5,698 nt of DNA from contig CALMIW010000572.1 in the NCBI GenBank assembly GCA_937864275.1, positions 1 to 5,698 of the forward strand, given 5' to 3'. Source of the DNA: an uncultured Dehalococcoidia bacterium (GTDB lineage Bacteria > Chloroflexota > Dehalococcoidia > Tepidiformales > Tepidiformaceae). Shown piece after piece: positions 1-5,521 of the stretch. How positions within the stretch are numbered: the first letter of the stretch is position 1; every line of letters starts with the position of its first letter. Below the pieces are notes generated by a model that did no database searches, was not told the origin of the DNA, and saw only the letters and a program-made list of their open reading frames with translations. The translations under genes and the position numbers were made by a program.

Positions 1-1
1 C

Positions 2-964
2 ACCAACCACACCCACATCGATGACTTCGTGGAATCCACGCGCATGGTCACCCCGAAGGGCATCATGGAATCCCGTCGCCTGCCGGGGAGCGGCGCCGGG
101 CCGAGCCCGGACCGCATGGTCCTCGGCAGCGAGGGCTCGCTCGGGATCGTCACCGAAGCATGGATGCGCATCCAGGCGCGCCCCACCTTCCGGGCCAGCG
201 CCGGCCTCACCTTCGACAGCTGGCAGACCGGCTACGAGGCCGCCCGCCACGTTGTCCAGGCGAAGCTGTGGCCGGCGAACCTCCGCCTGCTCGATCCCAC
301 CGAGGCCGGCTCGGCCGCCGGGCTCCAGGGCGACGAAGCACTCCTCATCATCGCCTTCGAATCCGCCGAACTGCCCCAGGATTGGAACATCCGCCAGGCT
401 GTGAAGATCGCCCGCGACGCCGGCGGCGGCATCGACGACGACGCAATCAAGATCTCCGACGGCTCCGACGAGGAGGTCGGCCGCCAGGGTGCGGTCGGGG
501 CGTGGCGCAACTCGTTCGTCCGGGCGCCCTACCAGCGCAACCTGACCGCCGGCATGGGCGTCGTCGGCGACACCTTCGAAACGTCCATCACCTGGGACCG
601 CTGGCCGGAATTCGACGCCAACGTCCGGGCAGCGGTTACCGGGGCGCTCCAGCGCGTCTGCGGCGGTGGCACGCTCAGCTGCCGCTTCACCCACGTCTAT
701 ACCGATGGTCCCGCACCGTACTACTCGTTCAGCGGCATGGGGCGCCAGGGGGCCGAGCTGGAGATGTGGGCCGAACTGAAGCAGGCTGCCAGCGACGCTG
801 TCATCGCCAACGGCGGCACCATCACCCACCACCACGCCGTCGGCCGCGACCACATGCCCTGGGATCGCCAGCAGCGCCCGGAACTCTTCCACACCGCGCT
901 CAAGGCAGCCAAGGCGGCACTCGACCCGAACGGCATCCTCAACCCCGGCATCCTCGTGGAATGA
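2..964 (+). CDS. FAD-binding oxidase, alkyldihydroxyacetonephosphate-synthase-like (5' partial)
   Basis: The reading frame is open from base 2, so the start and most of the N-terminal FAD-binding (PCMH-type) domain lie outside the window; about 320 residues are visible. The first residues, THIDDFVESTRMVTPKG, followed by LPGSGAGPSPDR and VLGSEGSLGIVTEAW, match the end of the FAD_binding_4 domain of the vanillyl-alcohol-oxidase/AGPS superfamily, where the GSEGxLGIxTEA segment packs against the flavin. The rest is an FAD-oxidase C-terminal domain. It contains a HHHAVGRDH triple-histidine motif at about visible residues 276-284, which corresponds to the active-site HHHGVGK of alkyl-DHAP synthases, and it ends with the usual LDPNGILNPG. 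In eukaryotes that family makes the ether bond of ether lipids. Bacterial relatives often have unproven substrates, so the reaction here is inferred; a D-lactate or glycolate dehydrogenase-like role is the main alternative. It is convergent with the downstream acetyltransferase gene, one base apart, with no terminator between them. Confidence 0.9.
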   Translation, partial: TNHTHIDDFVESTRMVTPKGIMESRRLPGSGAGPSPDRMVLGSEGSLGIVTEAWMRIQARPTFRASAGLTFDSWQTGYEAARHVVQAKLWPANLRLLDPTEAGSAAGLQGDEALLIIAFESAELPQDWNIRQAVKIARDAGGGIDDDAIKISDGSDEEVGRQGAVGAWRNSFVRAPYQRNLTAGMGVVGDTFETSITWDRWPEFDANVRAAVTGALQRVCGGGTLSCRFTHVYTDGPAPYYSFSGMGRQGAELEMWAELKQAASDAVIANGGTITHHHAVGRDHMPWDRQQRPELFHTALKAAKAALDPNGILNPGILVE

Positions 965-965
965 G

Positions 966-1835
966 CTAGGACAGCTTCTTCCGCCAGGACCGGTAGCTCG
1001 TGGTCGCGACGAACCCCATCCGCTCGTAGAGCGCGCGGGCGGCCGGGTTGTTGGTTGCCACTTCCAGCGCAACCGTGGGCAGGCCCTCCGCGGCAAACGC
1101 CGCGATCGCGTGCGCCAACAGCGCCTCGCCGAGGCCCTTGCCCCGCCACTCCGGACGCACGCCCATCTGCATCACCCAGCCGGTCTCGTCCTCCACCCAC
1201 AGCACCGCGAAGCCAACAGGCTCCGTGCCTTCGAGGATCACGACGGACAGGTCGGGCCGGAATGCCGCATCGGTGGTAAACGCCGAGCGCCAGCGCGCCT
1301 CGTCCCACCCGGGGAATCCCGGCCGGTCGCGGAACGCTTCGAAGTAGGCGCGATGGAAGAGCGGCGCCGCCGCATCGTCCCAGGCGTGGAACTCCATCCC
1401 GCTCGGCAGCCGCACCGCCGGGAGGTTCGCCGTCGGACGCGTCATCTCGTCTTCCGCGACGGTGAGCTTCAGGCCGGCGGCCTCCAGGGCTTCCAGCGTG
1501 GCCGGGTCCTCCGGCGGGGTGTCGACGCACAGCACGCGTTCGGCGCGCCTGGCCACCCGGCCGGCCCGCAGCAGTGGCGCGCGGATCCGCTGGATCATCG
1601 TCTGGCTCTGGACTTCGGCCCAGCGCAGCAGCGCCGCCGCCACCATCGGCTCGTCCGTCTCCGGCGCGAGCGAGAGGCCGACTGTCGCCCGCCACTCATG
1701 GCCGCGGTCCTCCAGGGTCAGCGAAGCCGTCCCCGCGACACCCTCGGCATCAACCGCCTCGGCCGTGAACGCCAGCGGCCCGCTGCCGCTCGCGCGCAAC
1801 GTGATACCGGGCACCCGAGGGAACTTCGAAGTCAC
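966..1835 (-). CDS. Tandem-GNAT-domain N-acetyltransferase
   Basis: This 289-residue protein has a clear C-terminal GNAT fold at about residues 147-289. Motif A, MGVRPEWRGKGLGEALLAHA (about 224-243), contains the acetyl-CoA pyrophosphate-binding RGKGLG loop at 231-236. Motif B follows as NNPAARALYERMGF (262-275), with the tyrosine usual in GNAT catalysis at Y270. The first ~140 residues look like a second, degenerate GNAT-type domain without a recognisable acyl-CoA loop. Size and two-domain layout resemble mycothiol synthase MshD, but this layout is also common in uncharacterised GNAT proteins, so no substrate is assigned. The chosen start is a GTG (1835-1833) with no good Shine-Dalgarno sequence; another GTG lies seven codons further in. 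It is the last gene of the minus-strand block, 28 bases after the thioredoxin-like gene, so co-transcription is likely. Confidence 0.88.
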   Translation of the reverse strand: MTSKFPRVPGITLRASGSGPLAFTAEAVDAEGVAGTASLTLEDRGHEWRATVGLSLAPETDEPMVAAALLRWAEVQSQTMIQRIRAPLLRAGRVARRAERVLCVDTPPEDPATLEALEAAGLKLTVAEDEMTRPTANLPAVRLPSGMEFHAWDDAAAPLFHRAYFEAFRDRPGFPGWDEARWRSAFTTDAAFRPDLSVVILEGTEPVGFAVLWVEDETGWVMQMGVRPEWRGKGLGEALLAHAIAAFAAEGLPTVALEVATNNPAARALYERMGFVATTSYRSWRKKLS

Positions 1836-1863
1836 CTGCAGATCCTACCCCACGCCCGCCGCC

Positions 1864-2412
1864 CTACCGGCTCGCCAGGAACTTCTCCACCTCGGCGCGA
1901 AGGGCTGCCTCATCCGCGACCGCCCCAAACCTTCCGAGTTCGTTGCCCTCGGCGTCGAGCCAGACGAACGTCGGCGCATCGTTCACGCCCAGCCGTTTGG
2001 CCGCCGGCTCGCGGCCCATATCCTTCTCCATGAAGACGAAGTGGTCGCGGAAGTCCTTCATCACCGTATGCGTGAAGATCTCGCGCTCGCATTCCTCGCA
2101 ACGCGCGTTCGTGAACCAGACCAGTGTGTCGCGGCCATCCACCCGGTGCGCTTTCGCTTCCGGGAGCGCTCCGCTGGCGTGATAGATCGTGTGCTCGGTC
2201 CCTGTGATCGCCGTCACGGGTCCGTCCGCGTTCCCACCCGCGAGCCCGACGAGTGCCGGGTCGACTTTGGTCTGCCCGCCGGCTTCCGCGAGCACCCAGA
2301 GCGCGAAGCCCAGAGTCGGGACAAGCAGGAAGACCACCATAGCCCAGACTTTCCAGCTCCAGCCCGGATTCCACCAGCCCACCTTCGCCGAAGCGGCCTG
2401 ACTCTTGCTCAT
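1864..2412 (-). CDS. Membrane-anchored thioredoxin-like protein with CEEC motif
   Basis: This 182-residue protein has a short N-terminal tail, one hydrophobic segment at about residues 20-44 (VWAMVVFLLVPTLGFALWVL), a linker, and a thioredoxin-like domain at about 70-182. Lysines precede the membrane segment (K10, K21), so by the positive-inside rule the domain should face outside the cytoplasm. The redox motif is C105-E-E-C108, after the strand DTLVWFTNA. The cis-proline loop is DAPTFVWLD with P147, followed by the EGNELGRFG strand-turn typical of thioredoxin folds. The acidic CEEC differs from the CGPC of thioredoxin and resembles variants seen in DsbD-gamma-like and related periplasmic reductases; whether it reduces or oxidises cannot be told. 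The ATG start has no obvious ribosome-binding site. It sits 40 bases after the MFS gene and 28 bases before the GNAT gene, all on the same strand. No DsbD/CcdA-type electron donor is in the window. Confidence 0.88.
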   Translation of the reverse strand: MSKSQAASAKVGWWNPGWSWKVWAMVVFLLVPTLGFALWVLAEAGGQTKVDPALVGLAGGNADGPVTAITGTEHTIYHASGALPEAKAHRVDGRDTLVWFTNARCEECEREIFTHTVMKDFRDHFVFMEKDMGREPAAKRLGVNDAPTFVWLDAEGNELGRFGAVADEAALRAEVEKFLASR

Positions 2413-2452
2413 GCTGGTAGTTTCGGCGCAGTGCCGCGCAGCGAAAAGGCGG

Positions 2453-3730
2453 TCAAGCGGTGGCTTCGCTGCGCCGCGCCAGGAAGGCGAGCTGGAAGCG
2501 CGGGTGCCACATCAGCAGCCACGTCACGGCGCAGAGGCTCCCCAGCGCCGCCAGCGTCGTGCGGGCCCCGAGGAGCTCCGCCGCGACTCCCGCGAACAGC
2601 AAGGGCAGCACCACCAGCGCATCGGCCACCGTCGTCTGCACCGCGAACACCCGCGACTGGATGCCGAGCGGTGCGGCGGCGGTGAGAGCCGCGCGCGAAC
2701 TGACCATCGAGACGCTCAACGTGACGCCGATGAGGAACGCCACCGGCGTAGCGATCACCGCCGTCGTATTCAACGCTGCTTCAACGCGCACCAGCGGCGG
2801 CACCTGGCTATAGGCGAAGGCGAAGCTCACGCCGTAATCGAGCGCGGCAAGGGCGAACACGGCCACGGCCATACCAAGGATCGAGAGCCGCATCGCCCGC
2901 CTCATGCCCTCGGTCTTCAGGCCAATGGCGGCCCAGAGCAGGCCGGCGCCGGCCCCCAGGACACCGGGGACAAGCAGCACGGCCGCGCCCTCCGCGCCAA
3001 GGCTGAGGTCGTGCTTCACGTACAACGGGAAGGCGACAAGGATGACCTGGGCCACGAGCGACTTCAGCGCCTGGACGGCGAGCGCGTCACGCGCTGATTC
3101 CGAGCGGGAGAACACCGAAAGCGTCTCACGCAGTCCGGTGAAGTGACGCGCCGCAGCCGGCGCGTCTCCCTCGCTCGCGACCGGCAACCGCATCGCGAGG
3201 ATGTTCGAAACGACCAGCTGCGCAAGGACGATGACCAGAGAGCCGGCGAGCGCCGCCTCGACGCCGCCAAGGAAGTACAGCGAAGGGGCGAGGACGAGGA
3301 ACCCGAGTGCCTGGCCGCCATACTGCATCGCCACGAGGAGCGAGTGCATCCGCCCGGCCGCGCGGTCGCAGAGCACCTTCACGAGGGCCAACTCGGATGG
3401 GTTGTGCACCTGGGATACCGCCGCGTATCCGAACGCGATCACACCGATGGCGACTGGAGAGGTGGATGTGAGGAGCGCGATGCCGATCGCTGCCGCGCGA
3501 AGCCCGCTGCCCGCTGCGAACCCTCGGCCCGGTCCGAGCCGGTCGGCGATTGCGCCTCCGGGAATGCCGAACACCATCGCCGAAATCGTGGTCGCAGCCA
3601 TCACGGTGCCGAGACCCACAGCCGCGTGGTCGCCGGTCCCCGCGATGAAGAAGAGCGTGGCGATGAACAGGTTGTGGCCAACCTGCCCGAAGGCGCGGGC
3701 GCCAAGGTAAAGGGCAAGGTTCGAACGCAT
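2453..3730 (-). CDS. MFS transporter
   Basis: From the chosen ATG this is a 425-residue polytopic membrane protein with about 12 hydrophobic segments. A more polar central loop at about residues 185-225 separates two six-helix halves, as usual for the major facilitator superfamily. The loop between helices 2 and 3 carries GIPGGAIADRLGPGRG (about 55-70), a good match to MFS motif A (GxLaDrxGrk) including the conserved aspartate D63. The overall look is that of drug-efflux or siderophore-exporter-like MFS proteins, but the substrate cannot be read from the sequence. An in-frame TTG at 3748 would add six residues. The ATG at 3730-3728 is preferred because a purine-rich GGGAGAG lies about 10 bases upstream of it, whereas the TTG abuts the only GGGAGG directly. 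This is the first gene of the minus-strand three-gene block and diverges from the small membrane-protein gene at 4030. Confidence 0.9.
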   Translation of the reverse strand: MRSNLALYLGARAFGQVGHNLFIATLFFIAGTGDHAAVGLGTVMAATTISAMVFGIPGGAIADRLGPGRGFAAGSGLRAAAIGIALLTSTSPVAIGVIAFGYAAVSQVHNPSELALVKVLCDRAAGRMHSLLVAMQYGGQALGFLVLAPSLYFLGGVEAALAGSLVIVLAQLVVSNILAMRLPVASEGDAPAAARHFTGLRETLSVFSRSESARDALAVQALKSLVAQVILVAFPLYVKHDLSLGAEGAAVLLVPGVLGAGAGLLWAAIGLKTEGMRRAMRLSILGMAVAVFALAALDYGVSFAFAYSQVPPLVRVEAALNTTAVIATPVAFLIGVTLSVSMVSSRAALTAAAPLGIQSRVFAVQTTVADALVVLPLLFAGVAAELLGARTTLAALGSLCAVTWLLMWHPRFQLAFLARRSEATA

Positions 3731-3779
3731 GCCTGTCTGCTCTCCCAACCTCCCCGCGCCTCCCTACTTCGTCACAGTG

Positions 3780-3808
3780 CTATTAACGGACGGTTGCCGC
3801 GCCGTCAG
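3780..3808 (-). promoter_or_regulatory. Weak candidate promoter for the transporter block
   Basis: On the minus strand, CTGACG (3808-3803) and TAATAG (3785-3780) are 17 bases apart, matching the sigma-70-type consensus at four of six and three of six positions. They lie about 50 bases upstream of the MFS start codon. The match is poor and could be chance. Confidence 0.2.
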
Positions 3809-3825
3809 GTTCTTGTGTGAGGAAC
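3809..3825. promoter_or_regulatory. Imperfect dyad GTTCTT-n5-AGGAAC, possible operator
   Basis: The two six-base arms are inverted copies except for one T/G position, across a five-base centre. The site lies directly upstream of the weak candidate promoter for the minus-strand transporter block. An operator role is an inference from symmetry and position only. Confidence 0.25.
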
Positions 3826-3924
3826 GTAACACTCCCGGACGCGGCCTTCTCTCTTTCTTGCGAAAGCCTTCACAAACGGCGGCAAAGATTGGGGAAATCC
3901 CTGAGAAGCCCTTCGGTCCGGCGA

Positions 3925-3944
3925 CTGCAACGCCCCTGCAACGC
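3925..3944 (+). repeat. Tandem direct repeat of CTGCAACGC, 11-base period
   Basis: CTGCAACGC occurs at 3925-3933 and again at 3936-3944 with a two-base spacer. The period of 11 bases is about one helical turn, so two copies of a protein could bind the same face of the DNA. The repeat lies about 85-105 bases upstream of the GlsB-family start codon. Confidence 0.6.
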
Positions 3945-3961
3945 TTGCCCCGATCCGAGTT

Positions 3962-3974
3962 ATCCGTAACGGAT
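3962..3974. promoter_or_regulatory. Perfect palindrome ATCCGT-A-ACGGAT, candidate operator
   Basis: Six-base arms are exact inverted copies around a single central A. The site is 55-68 bases upstream of the GlsB-family start codon, in the expected promoter zone, so it could be an operator. It is too short and lacks a T-tract to be a good terminator. Confidence 0.4.
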
Positions 3975-4016
3975 GGATCGCGCCCTACCGTTGCTTCCGC
4001 CGGTCACTCCCGGCTC

Positions 4017-4022
4017 AGGAGG
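4017..4022 (+). promoter_or_regulatory. Strong ribosome-binding site AGGAGG
   Basis: A perfect AGGAGG lies seven bases before the ATG at 4030. This decides the start against an in-frame ATG at 3973 that would add 19 residues of non-membrane, proline-rich sequence. It is the strongest Shine-Dalgarno sequence in the window, suggesting efficient translation of the small membrane protein. Confidence 0.85.
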
Positions 4023-4029
4023 AAACATC

Positions 4030-4311
4030 ATGGGAATCCTTGCGTGGATCATCTTCGGCCTTATCGCCGGCGCAATCGCCCAGCTGCTCGTCCCGGGCAA
4101 CGACCCCGGCGCCGGGGGCTTCACGGGGATCATCGTCACCATCGCCATCGGCATCGTCGGCGCTTTCATCGGCGGCTACCTCGGGACCGTGCTCGGCTGG
4201 GGCAGCGTTTCGTCGTTCGACATCCGCAGCATGCTGCTCGCCATCGGCGGCGCAATGCTGCTGCTCTTCGGCCTGCGGGCGATCCGCGGAGGCACAAGAG
4301 GCCTCGCCTGA
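4030..4311 (+). CDS. GlsB/YeaQ/YmgE family small membrane protein
   Basis: This 93-residue protein is almost entirely hydrophobic, with three predicted membrane segments at about residues 2-21, 32-54 and 67-84. The start MGILAWIIFGLIAGAIAQLL, the short loop VPGNDPGAGGF and the glycine-rich second helix (GIVGAFIGGYLG) match the Transgly_assoc family (PF04226; GlsB, YeaQ, YmgE). Members are widespread, often stress-induced envelope proteins with no established biochemical activity; the old 'transglycosylase-associated' name is not supported by a catalytic site. The length is close to the usual 80-95 residues. The gene stands alone: a strong AGGAGG precedes it, a hairpin terminator follows 21 bases after the stop, and its left neighbour is divergent. 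It is therefore probably monocistronic and separately regulated, possibly through the repeats at 3925-3974. Confidence 0.92.
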   Translation: MGILAWIIFGLIAGAIAQLLVPGNDPGAGGFTGIIVTIAIGIVGAFIGGYLGTVLGWGSVSSFDIRSMLLAIGGAMLLLFGLRAIRGGTRGLA

Positions 4312-4332
4312 GCGAACCCAGAAGTTCCACCT

Positions 4333-4366
4333 GAAGGCCTCCGTCCCGCCGGAGGCCTTCTCGTTT
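4333..4366 (+). terminator. Intrinsic terminator after the GlsB-family gene
   Basis: GAAGGCCTCCG (4333-4343) and CGGAGGCCTTC (4350-4360) form a perfect 11-base-pair stem around a six-base loop, followed by TCGTTT. The stem is very strong and the T-tract weak, which is common in high-GC genomes. It lies 21 bases after the stop codon and insulates the following regulator gene from read-through. Confidence 0.85.
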
Positions 4367-4418
4367 CACTGAGTGCCTATGTTTCGACGCGCTCTAGTCA
4401 GAACCTCACTGCCGAGTG

Positions 4419-4467
4419 CAGGACCTGGGGATTGCAGGCATTCATATACTCCATTGACTAGCGCAGG
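4419..4467 (+). promoter_or_regulatory. Cluster of CAGG/CCTG half-sites around the regulator's promoter
   Basis: CAGG-A-CCTG forms a nine-base palindrome at 4419-4427. Its CCTG also pairs with CAGG at 4435-4438 across seven bases, and a further CAGG is at 4464-4467. The first sites overlap the place where a -35 element would sit and the last lies just downstream of the expected transcription start. The layout would suit autoregulation by the downstream LuxR-type protein, but short GC-rich words recur by chance in such DNA. Confidence 0.3.
4445..4450 (+). promoter_or_regulatory. Candidate -10 element TATACT for the hydrolase-LuxR gene
   Basis: TATACT matches the sigma-70-type -10 consensus at five of six positions and stands out in an otherwise GC-rich context, 38 bases before the start codon. 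At 17 bases upstream the sequence is GACCTG, a poor -35, which would fit an activator-dependent promoter. A TTGACT at 4454-4459 looks like a -35 but has no -10 at a suitable distance. Confidence 0.4.
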
Positions 4468-4488
4468 CTGCGAGCGCGAGGTTCCCGG

Positions 4489-5484
4489 ATGACCGAACGA
4501 ACGCTTCCACCAGTGCGGTACACCCGCACCACGGACGGGGTTTCCATCGCGTACATGGTTTGGCCGGGCGATTCGCCGGCGTTCATCCAGGTGCCTACCC
4601 CGGGAATGGCTCCTTACCTGGCAGCAAAGCCAGACGGTTGGGTAATGAAGGGCTTCCCACGGTTCGCCCGAGGGCGTTCCCAGGTTTTGTTCGACTGGCG
4701 TGGAACGGGCCAGTCCGAGCGGCGCCCGGCCAGCTCCATGGAAGAACTCGCGCTCGACCTGGAAGCGGTAGTCGGCGCTCTCGGAGAAGCGCCCGACCTG
4801 TTTGCGACGCAAGGAGGCTGCTTCCCAGCATGCACCTTCGTCGCGCAACATCCTGAAGCGTGCAGGAGCCTCACCCTTGTTTCTCCGATGATCCGTTGGT
4901 CGGAGAGCCCGCTCGGGACGTTTACCCGCGGCGGCTACCACGACTACGAGGTGTACTTGTACTCCCTCGCCCGGACCTTCTTTCCTTCCCTGCCTGAGGA
5001 TGAATTCGACTGGCTGGTCCGCACGTGGCCCCGGGAGGTCCCCGAACCGGTACACCGCTCGTACATGGCCCTGCTGGATGCAGCCGACCTGACGAGCACG
5101 CTGCCAACTATTGAGGTGCCCGCCCTTGTGGTCAGGGGGATGCGGGCGCCGACCGCCAGCAAGGTAGCCGCACTGATCCCTCGCAGCGTGCTGACTGAAC
5201 GAGACGATGGAATGCTGGGAGCCCGAGCTGACTGGGACGAGCACCTCGGGTCGAAGTTTGGAGACTCCCGGAAACCGGCGGCCACGGTCCGCAACGGGCT
5301 CCTGACCGAGCAGGAGCAGCGCGTGCTGGCGCTTGTCGCCAACGGGCGCACGAACGCGCAGATCGCGGAGGCGCTGACCATTGCGGAGTCCACCGTCGCC
5401 CGGCACGTCCACAACATCCTGACCAAGCTCGATCTCTCGAATCGGGTCGCCGCTGCCGCGTGGTGGCTGGCCCATCGGCCGTGA
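4489..5484 (+). CDS. Alpha/beta-hydrolase-fold / LuxR-type HTH fusion regulator with degenerate catalytic triad
   Basis: This 331-residue protein has two parts. Residues ~10-255 have an alpha/beta-hydrolase fold: YTRTTDGVSIAYMVWPGD is the usual opening strand pair, FDWRGTGQSER (68-78) matches the conserved YDxRGxGxS region, and HPEACRSLTLVSP (121-133) follows the nucleophile helix. Residues 272-331 are a LuxR/FixJ-type DNA-binding domain: LTEQEQRVLALVANGRTNAQ, then the recognition region IAESTVARHVHNILTKLDLS. The nucleophile elbow, normally G-x-S-x-G, reads A-T-Q108-G-G. The region that should carry the acid (VVRGMRAPTASKV) lacks the usual aspartate, and no histidine follows at the expected GxGH position. 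The domain is therefore probably a non-catalytic sensor that binds a small ligand and controls DNA binding. Related hydrolase-fold domains are also fused to adenylate cyclases and LuxR domains elsewhere. There is no receiver or autoinducer-binding domain. A weak GAGG precedes the ATG by seven bases. Likely a cytosolic transcription factor; the target is unknown. Confidence 0.9.
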   Translation: MTERTLPPVRYTRTTDGVSIAYMVWPGDSPAFIQVPTPGMAPYLAAKPDGWVMKGFPRFARGRSQVLFDWRGTGQSERRPASSMEELALDLEAVVGALGEAPDLFATQGGCFPACTFVAQHPEACRSLTLVSPMIRWSESPLGTFTRGGYHDYEVYLYSLARTFFPSLPEDEFDWLVRTWPREVPEPVHRSYMALLDAADLTSTLPTIEVPALVVRGMRAPTASKVAALIPRSVLTERDDGMLGARADWDEHLGSKFGDSRKPAATVRNGLLTEQEQRVLALVANGRTNAQIAEALTIAESTVARHVHNILTKLDLSNRVAAAAWWLAHRP

Positions 5485-5521
5485 CGCTCATCCCCGCACC
5501 GGGTGAACGCTAAGACCACTT

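Larger units (their letters stand above)
3731..4029. other. Divergent intergenic region, about 300 bases
   Basis: This stretch separates the minus-strand transporter block from the plus-strand GlsB-family gene and must hold the promoters for both directions. I see no convincing protein-coding sequence in it; the reading frames that cross it are extensions of shadow frames. It contains an imperfect dyad (3809-3825), a tandem 9-base repeat (3925-3944) and a perfect 13-base palindrome (3962-3974). No strong -35/-10 pair for either direction stands out. It is more A/T-containing than the flanking genes around 3775-3900, as expected of a regulatory spacer. Confidence 0.6.

Noticed and set aside
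2413..2452. Attenuator or terminator between the MFS and thioredoxin-like genes
   Set aside because: Only a short GCGC/GCGC pairing is visible and no T-tract follows it on the minus strand, so read-through is more likely.
1462..2685. 407-codon plus-strand open frame across two minus-strand genes, and a 307-codon one at 1110-2033
   Set aside because: Low-complexity, Arg/Pro/Ser/Ala-rich translations with no domain, antisense to clearly recognisable GNAT, thioredoxin and MFS genes. Long shadow frames are expected at this GC content.
3731..3748. TTG start adding six residues to the MFS protein
   Set aside because: The only GGGAGG directly abuts the TTG with no spacing, while the downstream ATG has a purine-rich site at a usable distance.
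3973..4029. Upstream in-frame ATG extension of the GlsB-family gene
   Set aside because: A perfect AGGAGG seven bases before the ATG at 4030 and the family's usual MGILAW start argue for the shorter protein; the extension has no hydrophobic or signal character.
4454..4459. TTGACT as a -35 element for the hydrolase-LuxR gene
   Set aside because: The sequence 16-18 bases downstream is GC-rich and contains no -10-like hexamer before the start codon.
4366..5475. 369-codon minus-strand open frame opposite the hydrolase-LuxR gene
   Set aside because: The plus strand encodes two recognisable domains over the same bases; the minus translation has no recognisable motif and its start lies inside the HTH coding region.
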